44,390 nucleotides of DNA from Phoronis australis (lineage: Eukaryota > Phoronida > Phoronidae), in the NCBI GenBank assembly GCA_002633005.1, contig NMRA01001167.1, positions 1 to 44,390 of the forward strand, read 5' to 3'. Below are positions 11,445 to 22,049 of this stretch, one piece after another. The position numbers and the translations under genes were made by a program. The notes below the pieces were generated by a model that saw nothing but the letters and a program-made list of their open reading frames with translations, had not been told where the DNA came from and ran no database searches. Every line of letters begins with the position of its first letter. The stretch's first letter is position 1.

Positions 11445-12952
11445 TCAGAAGACTGCGTCCTGCATACACAGGGTACTGGTGGGTATGAGTTCTTGATCTT
11501 GCTTAACAGCCTCAGTCACCTGGCCCCTATCACCATGTTTCTTAGCATGTGTCACCAAAGCCCTCTTTCTAATGAATTTGGCATTACAGACTTCGCACTT
11601 GTATGGCCTCTCCCCAGTGTGCAGCCGTTTGTGAATGGTGTTGAGATAAGAGGCCGAGGTGAACGTTTTGGAGCAGATGCGGCAATCGTGCTGGGGTCGA
11701 GTCTTGTCATGGGTCTTCCTGTGGTGGTTCAGGTCGGAGTTGTCAAAGAAACTCTGCCCACACACATCACATATTGCCTTGGAGATTCCCATGTGAACTT
11801 TCTGCTCGTGCCTCTTCAGTGAGAATTTATTGGAGAATGTTTTACCGCACTGATTACACTCCACGGCTGCAAACTCACCTTGCTTCATGTGAACACCCAA
11901 GATGTGTTTCTTAAGACTGCTCTTGTTCGCACACGCTAACCCACACAGAGCGCATCTTCCGTAAGGTTCTCTTTTCGGGAGTTTCTTCGCGTCATGAGAC
12001 TTGACGTGAAGCTTGCACTTGGTGCTATTGTAAAACGACATGCCACAAATGGGACAGAAGTGGTTTTGTATTTTAAGATGAACCCTTCGGACATGAGCCC
12101 GCAAGATAAACTTGTCACGTTTAACTTCATTACACACAGCGCACCTCACTGGCTTGGGTGGGTGCGCGCACTCATTACCTCCCCTTTTGGACGCAATTTT
12201 CTTAACTGCGATTTCCTCAACTGGAGAATTCGAATAACCACACTTTGCAGAATGTATGGAATATTTCTCTTCTTCCTCAAACTCCATGTAACAAAATTCA
12301 CACTTGTAGATACCCTTCTTCGCGGCATCCAAAATGGCTGCATACGTCGTCTTTGTCAACTGATGGCGCTTTCTGATGGCAACACTTTTTGCATGAACTG
12401 AATGCTCTGGTACTTCAAAACTAGTTCTTCCTGTGCGAGACTGACTAGCTGCACGTGAGACATGCGAGGTTATTTCAGGCAAACTTTTATTTGCAGAGCA
12501 ACTATTGACGGATGGCTTAACAAGTTTAATAACTGTAGCTTTACCATGATGCTTTAATGACTGACTTTGAAATGTATGTTCTCCACTGCCACCATCTTGA
12601 TTGACACTTGCCCTGATCACCCTTACCACCTTAATGGGGGTCTCATTTGTTTCGTGTACTGTGCTCTCAATCACATTTACATTTGTGCCAACCCTCCTTT
12701 CCATTCTAACTACAATGACTTTATGGGAAGAGCTGTTCACCGCATGAACATTAGAAGTGGGTTCAAAAGTAGATGGCGTCCTCTTTTGGGTACTGCTAAC
12801 AGCGGTGAAACTTGGTTTCAAAGTCAGGACATTCGCAATAGCTTCGGCATTGCCTTGGTTGATTGCGTAAGTGTTCGCACGTTGTGGTTGCAGACCACAG
12901 TGTAGCCCAAATGGTTCATCTGTGGAATCCATGAGATGGATACTTTATAGCT
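11445..12952 (-). CDS. C2H2 zinc-finger protein, eight fingers (495 residues)
   Basis: The minus-strand exon begins after a TTGTTGTTTCAG acceptor (exon start 12952), with the ATG at 12932 and TGA at 11445-11447, so the whole protein is in one exon and 5' UTR exons lie upstream. Residues 1-205 have no recognised domain. Fingers start at about 211, 264, 293, 327, 359, 388, 417 and 446. The first is C2HC (Cys211, Cys214, His227, Cys231). The seventh has 13 rather than 12 residues between Cys and His. Only the last linker is the classic TGERP, so most fingers are not a tight poly-finger array. No KRAB, BTB, SCAN or ZAD domain is visible. A nuclear DNA-binding transcription regulator is the likely role; the target is unknown and I cannot name an orthologue. 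Confidence 0.9.
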
Positions 12953-14187
12953 CTGAAACAACAAATAAGTTCCTAAGAAGCATGAAAAGTTAGTGCCAAA
13001 TGTTTTGAGGCAACAGCCAAACGTCAGATTGAGTGAGTTTCAAAAATATATAATGAGAACTTATAATAAAAGATAGAAATTTTAACAACTGTTTGGGATC
13101 TCTCGTAATCAGTGGTAGAAAAGCATGCACGAGCAGTGTAGAAAACATCCTGAGCGTAGTTGCACTTTTTATCAAGATTATACAGGCTTCTGTGAGCGAT
13201 ATCTATACAGCAAAGGTTGCAAATATGATGTCGGATTTTCGCATAACAGGACGAAGTTCTGTGGTATACATAAGCCCACTTTTACCTTACTTGGTATGGT
13301 GGTTACTGAAGACGATTCCTAGGATTTTATGTGGAACAACAGATTAAAGTAGTTTGTGGTACCAATAAGTTGTTTTCGAAAGACATATGGAAAATTGTCG
13401 TTTTGTTGATAATTCAGGTAAATTTTGTCAGGACAAAGGTTGCAGAGCACCGTAGTTAGTTTTTTAAACCAGAGCAATTCTCCGAGTTTTGGAACATGGT
13501 AATTTTTGACTAAGGTGCAGCTAGTTCAAATTTGAATTTGAGGTATGAGGCAGATGGTGCAGGTGGTCTGATACAAATTGCATCAGACGTGTGCTGGCCG
13601 CTCGGCCAAGCCCATTGCACCATTCAAGGGCCTAGGGGTGGGGTCTAGTGGGATTTGAACCTACGACCTTGTGAACAAAAAATGCAAATTTCAAAGAAAT
13701 GTCTCCATGGCTGCGATGCAACTCCTAAAATGATTTTTGGTCGTGCCCATTGGGTGGAGGGGGGGGCTTCAAAACAAACTCACTGTTCGTTATTGCTGGA
13801 AACCAGGCAATACAATTTGGCTTGTTGTAACATGTCACTTTATGTTATCAGCATGTCAAGGAATAATAGACTGTCAGTGCTTAATTTGCACATAAATCAA
13901 TTCTTACTCTCAGAATAAATGTTGATTAAGTAATTAGTAAGAATAGATCCATTTTAAGTTGCCCAAAATTTGTGCATAAATTATGTACTTTTAAATCATT
14001 GGGTCAAACTTGTTGACATGTATTTTAATGTCAAAATCTATTTTTATATGGTGTTTACTACTTTGGTTCTGGGGTCAAAGCACTCTAGAGATTCTAGAAA
14101 TTTCTGAGAGCAAATTTAACAGCCAATGATATGATGAAGATCATGTGGTTTTATTAACCAATCGCTTAAATAAGTAGAATATTATAA
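12953..14187. other. Intergenic DNA upstream of the zinc-finger gene
   Basis: Should contain the promoter and non-coding first exon of the minus-strand zinc-finger gene, which I cannot locate. A cysteine-rich open frame at 13125-13322 on the plus strand is discussed as a finding. A B-box-like segment near 13645-13670 may be an old SINE. Confidence 0.4.
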
Positions 14188-14427
14188 TGTTGTAATCGTC
14201 AAAATCATTCGTCCTTGATCTTCCTGTGGGGTCTTGTGATTTGTCAGTTTTATGGTTCCCCGGATGTTTCTTTTATTTATGGTGGGAGGCTGCTGGCAGT
14301 CTTTCAGCTGGCAATCAGGCTGTCAGTGACGGGCACCAGGATTGGGTTTTACTGAAGCTTGAGTAGCTGTGTTTTAACTGGTGAGTACTTCTAGAGGCCT
14401 AGCTAGTGAACCTGCAGTAATACAACA
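14188..14427 (+). repeat. 5' long terminal repeat
   Basis: 240 bases, shared with the right-hand repeat through blocks such as GATTTGTCAGTTTTATGGTT, GCAATCAGGCTG and TGGGTTTTACTGAAGCTTGA. Confidence 0.75.
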
Positions 14428-14640
14428 ACTGGCGTAGTCGGCACTGGTTAGGTTTTTCTAGGAGTATTCAACCACTTTTCTTGAAAACGTTTGCCTGACC
14501 AGGGCATTTTCCGTAGGTCCGGGGGGGGGGGAAGGTTGGATAGGGGAGTGGTATCGTGCTAGCAGGTTGCTGGTACGGTGGCCAAGTGGTTTCTTGGTCT
14601 TTTGGGGTTGGTGGTTTAACTGGGTTTTTATCCTTTGGGT

Positions 14641-14661
14641 ATTTATTTATTTATTTATTTA
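14641..14661. repeat. TTTA microsatellite
   Basis: Five to six ATTT repeats inside the LTR element interior. Confidence 0.8.
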
Positions 14662-14924
14662 TATACAGCTTTGCGCCGATGTGGGTAAAAAAGTGGTAAG
14701 GTAAAATCTCTGACGCAAAATTAATGTAATTAAAAACTAACAGTCTTCCTTGAGTAAACAAAATTATTAATGGTGTTAGAAACAATGGCATTCTGCCGTT
14801 ATTCTGCTGCTAAAGTTGTGGAATCTTCTGCGCCAGCTTTCGGCGCCATGAAATATTGCGTCACCTATTGGCCAGTTCCTTTTTTCACCGATTTTTCAGT
14901 CAACTGTTGTTCTTTCACGAGGTT

Positions 14925-15310
14925 GCGTACACGTCGCAACAAATTATTGGAACTGGTTTCACTTCATGATAAGTTTTTAAAATTTCGATACCGAAAAACC
15001 GAATTTCAGAACAAATTTTGCTGCAGCGAAGTTGTCGCAAAAATTTAGGAAATGGCGCGTGCGCGTAACACAAGCGTACTGTTTTCAAAACGACAACATA
15101 CTTTTCATTGTTACAAAAGGTCGAGAATGACGCAAGAAAATGACGTTTGTTGCACTGTTTTTCATTTACACCATTGTAACGGGCAAGGTGAGTGTCAGTT
15201 GACTCCCAGATTTTGCATGCACCCGTCCGGTCTTTAGCTTTATATGATGAAACAAATTTCACGGCAAGATGACGTGCAGAACTACCTTGGCTGTGTTTAA
15301 TTTCAGGGTC
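14925..15310 (-). repeat. Dispersed repeat, copy A
   Basis: Its reverse complement aligns over almost 400 bases with 38795-39185, at roughly 65-75 percent by eye. Shared blocks include GTTTTGAAAACAG, CGCCATTTCCTAAA and AATTTTGTTCT. It lies inside the LTR element, so it is either part of that element's interior or a nested insertion. A 133-codon open frame crosses it but the other copy is closed by stops. Confidence 0.6.
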
Positions 15311-15672
15311 TATCATGGAAGAAAAACACAGTGGTACCTAGCTGTATTTTGACGATAGTCCTCATACAGCTAGCTAGCTGGGTAGTTAGGATCCTGCTAG
15401 GTTTTCTTTTTATAATTTACTTCATGTGTTTGGGATGTGCTGACATTCCGATCTCTTTTTTTTCGTGCTTCTATATTTAACCTATGTGCGTAATTCTCTG
15501 CTTCCAAGGGAACTGTCCTGATCATTCTAGCACTCTTGGTCTACTTCGCAGTGGCTTCATTTTCGGTAAGGGGGGATATGGTTAAATTTTTGGGATGTTT
15601 TTCGTTTTTTCGTATTTGGCGAATTATGTTGATTTCCAGTTGGGCCCCATATTTTTTTAGGGAGGAGGGGAA

Positions 15673-15931
15673 TGTTGTAATCATCATCATTCGTCCTTCT
15701 GTGGTGTCTGTTGTGATTTGTCAGTTTTATGGTTCCGCGGATTTTTCTTTTATTAATACTGCTGGCAGTCTTTCAGCACGCAATCAGGCTGCCAGGGACA
15801 GGCACCTGGATTGGGTTTTACTGAAGCTTGAGAGTTGAGTAGCTGTGTTTTAACTGGTAAGTACTTCTAGAGGCGAGTACTTCTAGACTCTAGAGGCCCA
15901 CCCCAGCTACTGAACCTGCAGTAATACAACA
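15673..15931 (+). repeat. 3' long terminal repeat
   Basis: 259 bases, slightly longer than its partner because of a small internal duplication of GTACTTCTAGA near 15860-15895. It follows the polypurine tract directly. Confidence 0.75.
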
Positions 15932-16689
15932 ATATGGGCTGAAATCAAGAAGATATTCAGTTGAGCTATAGTAGTTGAAGCATAAAGACTTGCTGCAGTG
16001 TACAGAGGAAATTGTACAACAGAGCCATCCGTTATTGTCACTTTTAGTTTTACCCAGATTACGCCACGTCAGTGGCTGTCAATATGGAACACTCGGAAAT
16101 AATCAATATCATTACCAGCTAACCACTTGAAAATGACACAGCAGACTGATTGATGAATAGTTTTTACTCTTAGTAAGGTAAAAATTTCATAATATGCTCT
16201 GGGAACTATGCACCTCACCTCACTCATAACTGACAACTGTAAGTCCTTGTGTGTTGGGCTGCGACAGACGACATTCCCGCCATACAAGTTTTTTACTTCC
16301 TTATTCACCGGAAGCAACCGAAGTCTACACAGAGACCTCTGGTGGATATTGTGGAATGGATAGCCGAACCAGAATTTGATAACTCCGCGCCAAAAATGTC
16401 ATTTTCGTAATTTGTTACAAGCGGTCTACTTTATCCACCTCAGCCCAAAAACGCCTATGTAGTTAAGTTTGTCTCCTCAAAGTTTAGTAAGTAAAAAGTA
16501 TATAAGTTAACAGCAAAACAGTAGTGATCGATATCATGAAATGAGAAATCTAGTGTACAAAAGAGGTCACGGGTAGAAGGGCTATGTACAGAAAGTATAA
16601 GTAACTTATCAAGCATCAAAAGACAGTGTATGGCAGCGTATGCATTCTTGGCATTGGTCAACACCTTACGATAAACGGCAGACTTGCCA

Positions 16690-17125
16690 TTTTTCACTCC
16701 TCCATCCTTTCAAATTTCAACTACTGCCCCATCTCGATGGCAATTTTTGATCGAAAGAAAATACACTCAAACTAGAAAAACTTCAACTCAGAGCCCTCCG
16801 TTTTGTTTACAACGACGACGTTAGCCCGCACGAACAACTACTCTTTCTAGCTAACAAACATTTTTCTACACATACTTCGACTTATTGCAGTACTAGAAGT
16901 ATTAAGTAAAATCCTTTATCATGGCGAGCCACCCAAGACACTTCTTTCACTTTTAAAGAAGCAAGAAAACAATTACTCCTTTCGCTACAGCAAGCCTTTT
17001 AGATATTCCTCAAATTAAATCTGTCAACGGGTAAAAAATCTTTTCGCTTCGAGACTGCTCGGCTCTGGAACAGTCTCAGTACAGATGTGTTGCGCACAGA
17101 CAGTCTCGCTATTTCATTGGACTGA
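16690..17125 (+). mobile_element. 3' fragment of a second LINE
   Basis: Plus-strand frames give the C-terminal part of a LINE reverse transcriptase polyprotein: SSILSNFNYCPI near 16698-16733, LEKLQLRALRFVYNDD from 16772, and after frameshifts FRFETARLWNSLSTDVLRTD ending at a stop near 17125. These blocks are standard for the region downstream of the catalytic domain. Nothing upstream of about 16690 resembles the palm domain, so it is a 5'-truncated dead copy. It is unrelated in sequence to the LINE at 3235-5150. Confidence 0.75.
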
Positions 17126-17556
17126 TTCAGACCTGAACCGGTCCCGAATGCAGCTGTTTTCTTTGTAAACACTCCAGGTTATGCTGTAATATTAGTGTAT
17201 ACCATCGTCTCTATGATTTATCTAGATTATAGCATTTACATGTGCACCTATTATCATAAATTTATGCTCATTAGACCCTAGTCTATACTTTAGCGATTAC
17301 GACAACTTATCTTTTACTTGCAATTATATCTCTGTGTTACTCTCCACCTTTAGCTTAAGTTCCATTTTCTTCGTGTTTCTGTTAAATTTAATGTCGCAGG
17401 AATAGCCCAACTCATGGCTAATGTTAATCTGTTCTTCGATTAAGTAAAGATTCTTGATTCTTGACAAGCTTGGCGTACATGGCGACTCAGTTAACACATG
17501 ATACTGAGATCTTGGCAAAAGCTTGTACATTCAGGTAGCTTGTTCCGTAAACATAA

Positions 17557-17761
17557 AGATTGGTTGTACTGCGTTCGGCCTCACCCGCTATCCGTGACGT
17601 CAGAATGCGCGTGAGCCCTGGGAACCACTGAAGGTAGCGGTGCGCACGGGTATGCGTCATTTGAGCATCATTGTTAGTGAGCGATCATGTGGCTAGAACT
17701 CAGGGCTCTACCTGACGTCACTGATGTCGTGTGAGGCCCTTCAGCGCACTACAACCAATCT
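17557..17761. mobile_element. Palindromic MITE-like element
   Basis: The ends AGATTGGTTGTACTGCG and CGCACTACAACCAATCT are inverted copies, and the inversion continues inward (GGCCTCAC/GTGAGGCC, GTGACGTCAG/CTGACGTCAC, AGCCCTG/CAGGGCT) for about 75 bases per arm. GC-rich against AT-rich flanks. It has no coding capacity. Confidence 0.75.
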
Positions 17762-19912
17762 AGAGGGTCTATAGAGGAGACAACGATGTTTAACATCCAC
17801 TATCTATTATCTTACTTTAGTGCTCTGAAAATTTTAACTGAGTTCAGCCCTTACGAGAGCTAGCCTGGACGTTTTTGAAATTAAAAAGTCTGAACTTAGA
17901 TAAATATTCTACTGAACAATCATACGATTTCGCCCCAATTTTGCTGGCAATGTGAACAATCTTGCTCAATGAAATGTACACGCGCAGATATCTGGTTTAT
18001 ATCATGGAAAGTGAGATGTTTTGTATTTACTTTTTGTAGGTCAGTGATTAGTGGAAACTAAGAATGTAAGGCCGAGAATCGAGAAATTTTCATTTTGTTA
18101 AAGAAGCGTTGTTTACCAGCAAAAACGAATCCGAATTAGTAGGCGATTATTTTTGTGCTCTGGGAGCTAGTGCCCGCCACAACGAGGTATATAGAATTTT
18201 CATTAAAATTTGTGGCGTTTTACCCTGAAGCGTCGATCGTGGTACACACTTGTCAAAGAATTTGTCATTTATTGTAAGATTTTTATTGTGGACCTTCATT
18301 AAAAATTCACCAAAATGCGTTTTACTAAATCATAGAGAATTATCTGAAAATGTACCTCCGGAATACGAACGTATTCGAGAAGCATACGTGTTCAAAATAG
18401 TCGTCAAGAATGGACACCAAACATTTTCAAACTGCATATCTATTCTGCACAATGTATTCGTTACTTACATCATTCAGAATGCCTTGTGACTGAATTTTCC
18501 ATTAGAGTGCATGACGGCTTTTAGAGAGATACCCGAGGGAGGACGTATTCGGCGCTGCCAAATGTACACCTAGAGGTACAATATTTTTTGTATTTGTTTA
18601 AAATACTGTCTGCCAAATATACATCCCGGATTTTTTATACGGAAATCCCGTCAATACTGTTTTTCTCAGATCTCACTTGAGTACCGAGATTTGCTGTTAT
18701 GAGCACTGAACAAGGCTAGATGGCGTTGTAAAGCGCATGGGACATATTTTCCTGTCAGTCACTTCAGGAAAATATGCTTTACAGCGAAAGGGTTTTTATT
18801 TACAGTAGATATGCTGCCGATAAGGTGAAAAAAATTATTTTGTATATTTAACAAAAGTACAAAAACTTAATTCCTAGTTTTTATAAAAAATAAACTTCAT
18901 TAACACATTGAAAGAACATCCTCTCGTTCTTTAACGACACTAACAATGAATTTTCCACAGAAAATGCCATGCTATGCCAATAATCTTCAAATATTCTTGT
19001 ATTTCTTCATAGTCATGTATATAATTTGATTTGTTTTCATGTTATTATCGATACTTTGCACGATCATGTATGTGTTGGTTGTATTAATAAGTATGCAAAA
19101 ATTCATGCCCAGATGTAATAACCCCTTCTGGTAATTTTTGGGCATCACGTGTTTTAACAACGATTGTTTGGTGATGTCTCTAAAAATAAAATATAAAAAA
19201 TATTAAAAGGGATAAATTTCCGTTAAAAATTCTGCTTGACAACATTGAACAAGTTCACAGCAGTTACTTTGATACAGACTTTTTCCGGCAACTTTAAAAC
19301 CTTTTTTGACGCCTCGTGGGTGCTCATGTATGAATGACTGTGTGTCAGATTTTTTCTATTTTGTTGTGCTTTATTCTTAATGAAGAGTTGTTGTAATCCT
19401 ATTTATTGCACTGAATAGTTAACACATATTACACGGATGTATTAATTAATAAAATGTCTTTCTGCGGCATTTAAACTGCGTCAAGAGACTGCAAGCATAA
19501 TCGAACAGTTGCCCACACCGTAAGATTTCCATTCCGTTTTCCAACGCTTGTACAGATTATGACAAACTTTCCGTCCCCATTACAAGATGCCAGTGTTCAA
19601 CACAACTATGTATTGACTTCATGCTCAGGACCTTGAAGCCAGAGAGAACACTGTACTGGTTACGACATTTGTTAATAACTACTAAACAGTTATGAGTTTC
19701 AAAATTGTCTGGAGCGAAGGGCTCACTCATTCTTTGGTATGATAAACCTTGATGCCTACAGTACAAACAATAAGCAACGATAAAACATGTTTGATATATA
19801 TTCTCCACCGTCACTTATCTGGTTCGAATTGTAAGCTGGAAAGGACTTCACGCACCATGGCCATCTATACGGCCATTGTGATACGGTGCAAATGTTCTAC
19901 AGCCTGCAGAGA
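17762..19912. other. Intergenic DNA, no gene recognised
   Basis: AT-rich. A small hairpin (CATATTTTCCTG/CAGGAAAATATG flanked by GTAAAGC/GCTTTAC) lies at about 18730-18785. No open frame shows similarity or paired splice sites. Confidence 0.4.
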
Positions 19913-19918
19913 TTTATT
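19913..19918 (-). terminator. Candidate polyadenylation signal of the DOK-like gene
   Basis: AATAAA on the minus strand, about 160 bases after the stop codon at 20075. Confidence 0.5.
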
Positions 19919-20074
19919 GTGGCGCTTAAGATAAGCCCAGCGCATGTTCCGAGTCTAGGCTCATTAGTAATTCACATATTGTGGGCCTGTTTTCAGAATC
20001 CCTGGTAGAAAATGCTAGGCAACATGGCAAATTGAGCAGTAAGCCTGCTGCTGACGTTTCGTGTTTCATAACCT

Positions 20075-22049
20075 TCATTTTGTAGCCATGGTAATATACA
20101 AATCGTCATTTTGTTGCATCGAATGTCTTTGACTCTTGGGTGATTGCGTCATGTCCATGTAAAATTCCTCTTCGACTTCTGCAATGTCGTTGAAAGGATT
20201 GACGGATTTTATTTTCACTGGGCTGTCGTAAGTGTCTAGCTTAGCATTAGTGTTTGACAATACATCAAAACTGAAAATAACTCCATTACCATCCGTACTA
20301 TTGCCTTCATTTACACGTGTCGCGGCAGATTGCATTAGCGAAGGGGATTCCACCTTCGTCGGACTTAAAATTGCTTGTGCCCACGTTATATCAAACGGAT
20401 CATCATTTTTGGGACTTTCAATCCGGGAAATCACTGCTGGATTAGTCAGCACGCCGTCAGTTGACTTGTTTTCATTGGGTGAAGTCTTGAAACCCGGGTT
20501 AAAACTATACAGCATGTCGAACGGGTCGTCATTCTTGGGACTTCCAATTAAACCATGGCTTTCCAAAGAAGTCCAGTTAGTGGTAGCACTTGTCGTCGTC
20601 TGGGAAGAGTTAAAGACGGGTATCACATTTTGATAAGCTGGGGGAGGACTAGAGTCAAAGGTCAACAAATCAGCAACTGGTGGCTCTTTCAACTGGGGGA
20701 AAATTCTTTCATCAGTTAACAAATCTGTCCTTTCCGTGATCTGCGGTGGCTTCTTTTTGTCACCCTGTATTACTGCGCTTCTGGTTTCTGGTTTGATGTC
20801 CGCGTACAAGCTATTCTTTACAACGTTGTTTTGAGACATATTAAAGGAGGACTGTTGTGCAACAGAAACTGGCTTTGTTTTGAAATCTCCAACAAAAGTT
20901 CTGGGTGAATCGTTCCAGTCCCCCATTTTCTGAATTAATGCATTAACCTCGTCTTCCGACCCAGACGAACTTGTCGAGAAAGACCTGCCACGTGAAGGAT
21001 CGGATGCCTTAAATGGTGTGAATAATGGTATGCTATTCCATTTTGACCTCGTTTTATTCGGACTTTCCGTTTTCTTTCTGTGAAGTTTGGAAGATAATGG
21101 CCTATCAGGTAATGAAGGGGGTTTCTCTTTTTGTGTCTCGTCGTAACCTAAATATTTCTCTAGATTTTTCTTGTTACCTTCCAGAAGATTGAAAGATCTG
21201 TCGACACCTAAGAGAGTGTTCAAGTCTTTATGTTTACGTATCTCATCAAGGTCTTCGTAAATCTCTTCACGGTCATTTTCATCACAGTTTTGCCCGTTTT
21301 GAAGTTCAATGTTTTCGTAACCGCTGTTTGATCGCTTTGGGTTTTCCATTTGTTCTGCTCTCTTACCGGAAACGCTCAAAGTATCAATGTCGTCTGCTCT
21401 TAAGTCACCCCATGCACTGTCAACAGAATCGTTTCGAAATTCTCGCACGTCTTCCGACTCTTCCGTGGTAAACTTAAAAATAGATATCCCAGAATCACGT
21501 GATTGGCGACTGGAGGTCGATTTTTGAGAGACAGAAGAACTATTTGAAGCTGATCTTCCTTTGTTGGTATTTTGCGAAAAGTCCATCGACGCTGGCAAGT
21601 GACTGTAGCCACTTTCGTCAACGATGCACTCCTCTGGGCAATCGAATCTCACGGTTAGTTGACTCGCAGAACGAGAATGAGATAAGTGACCCGCTTTTTT
21701 GAAATCTTCCTCTCCGGAAAAGGTGCTTCGTCGTCGACCCGTGACCGATGGCATTTTATGAAAATCCAGTTGGCTGTATTCCTCTGACGAATCCTCGTGC
21801 GCGTCGTCTTCCTTTAGCATTAGAAATATTTTGTTGTTGGCAGATGATATAGAGTCTGTCGATAAATTGTCAACGTGGTCACTCGTAGATTTCCAACTAT
21901 CGATTAGATCTACTGAATCATCTACCTCATGGTATTCAGTTTCTTTGGTCTTTTCCCTGAACGCGACGTCGACGTTTCTTTTAATGCTTGCTAAGAGTTC
22001 AACGGCTTCTTCACAGAAGAAAGTATAAAGTTCATCCGTTGCTGGAGAA
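20075..22049 (-). CDS. Tail exon of the DOK-like gene
   Basis: Begins after CCCTTCCTTTCCAG and ends at the stop; 657 residues. The first 25 complete the PTB domain. The rest is low-complexity, Ser/Asn/Asp/Lys-rich and predicted disordered. Tyrosine motifs in order: EEYSQL, SGYSHLP, SGYENIEL, EEIYEDL, SLYADI, EEFYMDM and DLYITM close to the C-terminus. Others: PPSLPDRP (SH3-like ligand), LLTFD (20654-20668), PPPAY (20633-20647), DPF within two copies of SPKNDDPFD (near 20519 and 20393), and NPF (20192-20200). The tyrosine motifs are those expected of SH2-recruiting tails; the clathrin, AP2 and EH-type motifs are not typical of DOK proteins as I know them. Confidence 0.88.

Larger units (their letters stand above)
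14188..15931 (+). mobile_element. Short non-autonomous LTR retrotransposon
   Basis: Two direct repeats, 14188-14427 and 15673-15931, both begin TGTTGTAATC and end with GTAATACAACA, giving TG...CA termini with TGTTGTA/TACAACA inverted ends. Two bases after the left repeat is a primer-binding-site candidate, TGGCGTAGTCGGCACTGG (14430-14447). Directly before the right repeat is a purine tract, AGGGAGGAGGGGAA (15659-15672). The internal region is about 1.25 kb with no gag or pol, so the element must have depended on another for its enzymes. Orientation is set by the order of these two sites. The repeats have diverged by substitutions and indels, so it is not recent. Flanking target-site duplication is unclear. 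Confidence 0.75.

Noticed and set aside
11493-12905. Plus-strand open frames opposite the zinc-finger exon
   Set aside because: They are antisense shadows of the finger-coding sequence.
13640-13672. B-box-like GGTTCAAATCC on the minus strand
   Set aside because: No A-box upstream; too little to call a tRNA or SINE.
18250-18489. 79-codon plus-strand frame
   Set aside because: No domain, no similarity and no splice sites; start codon is non-ATG.
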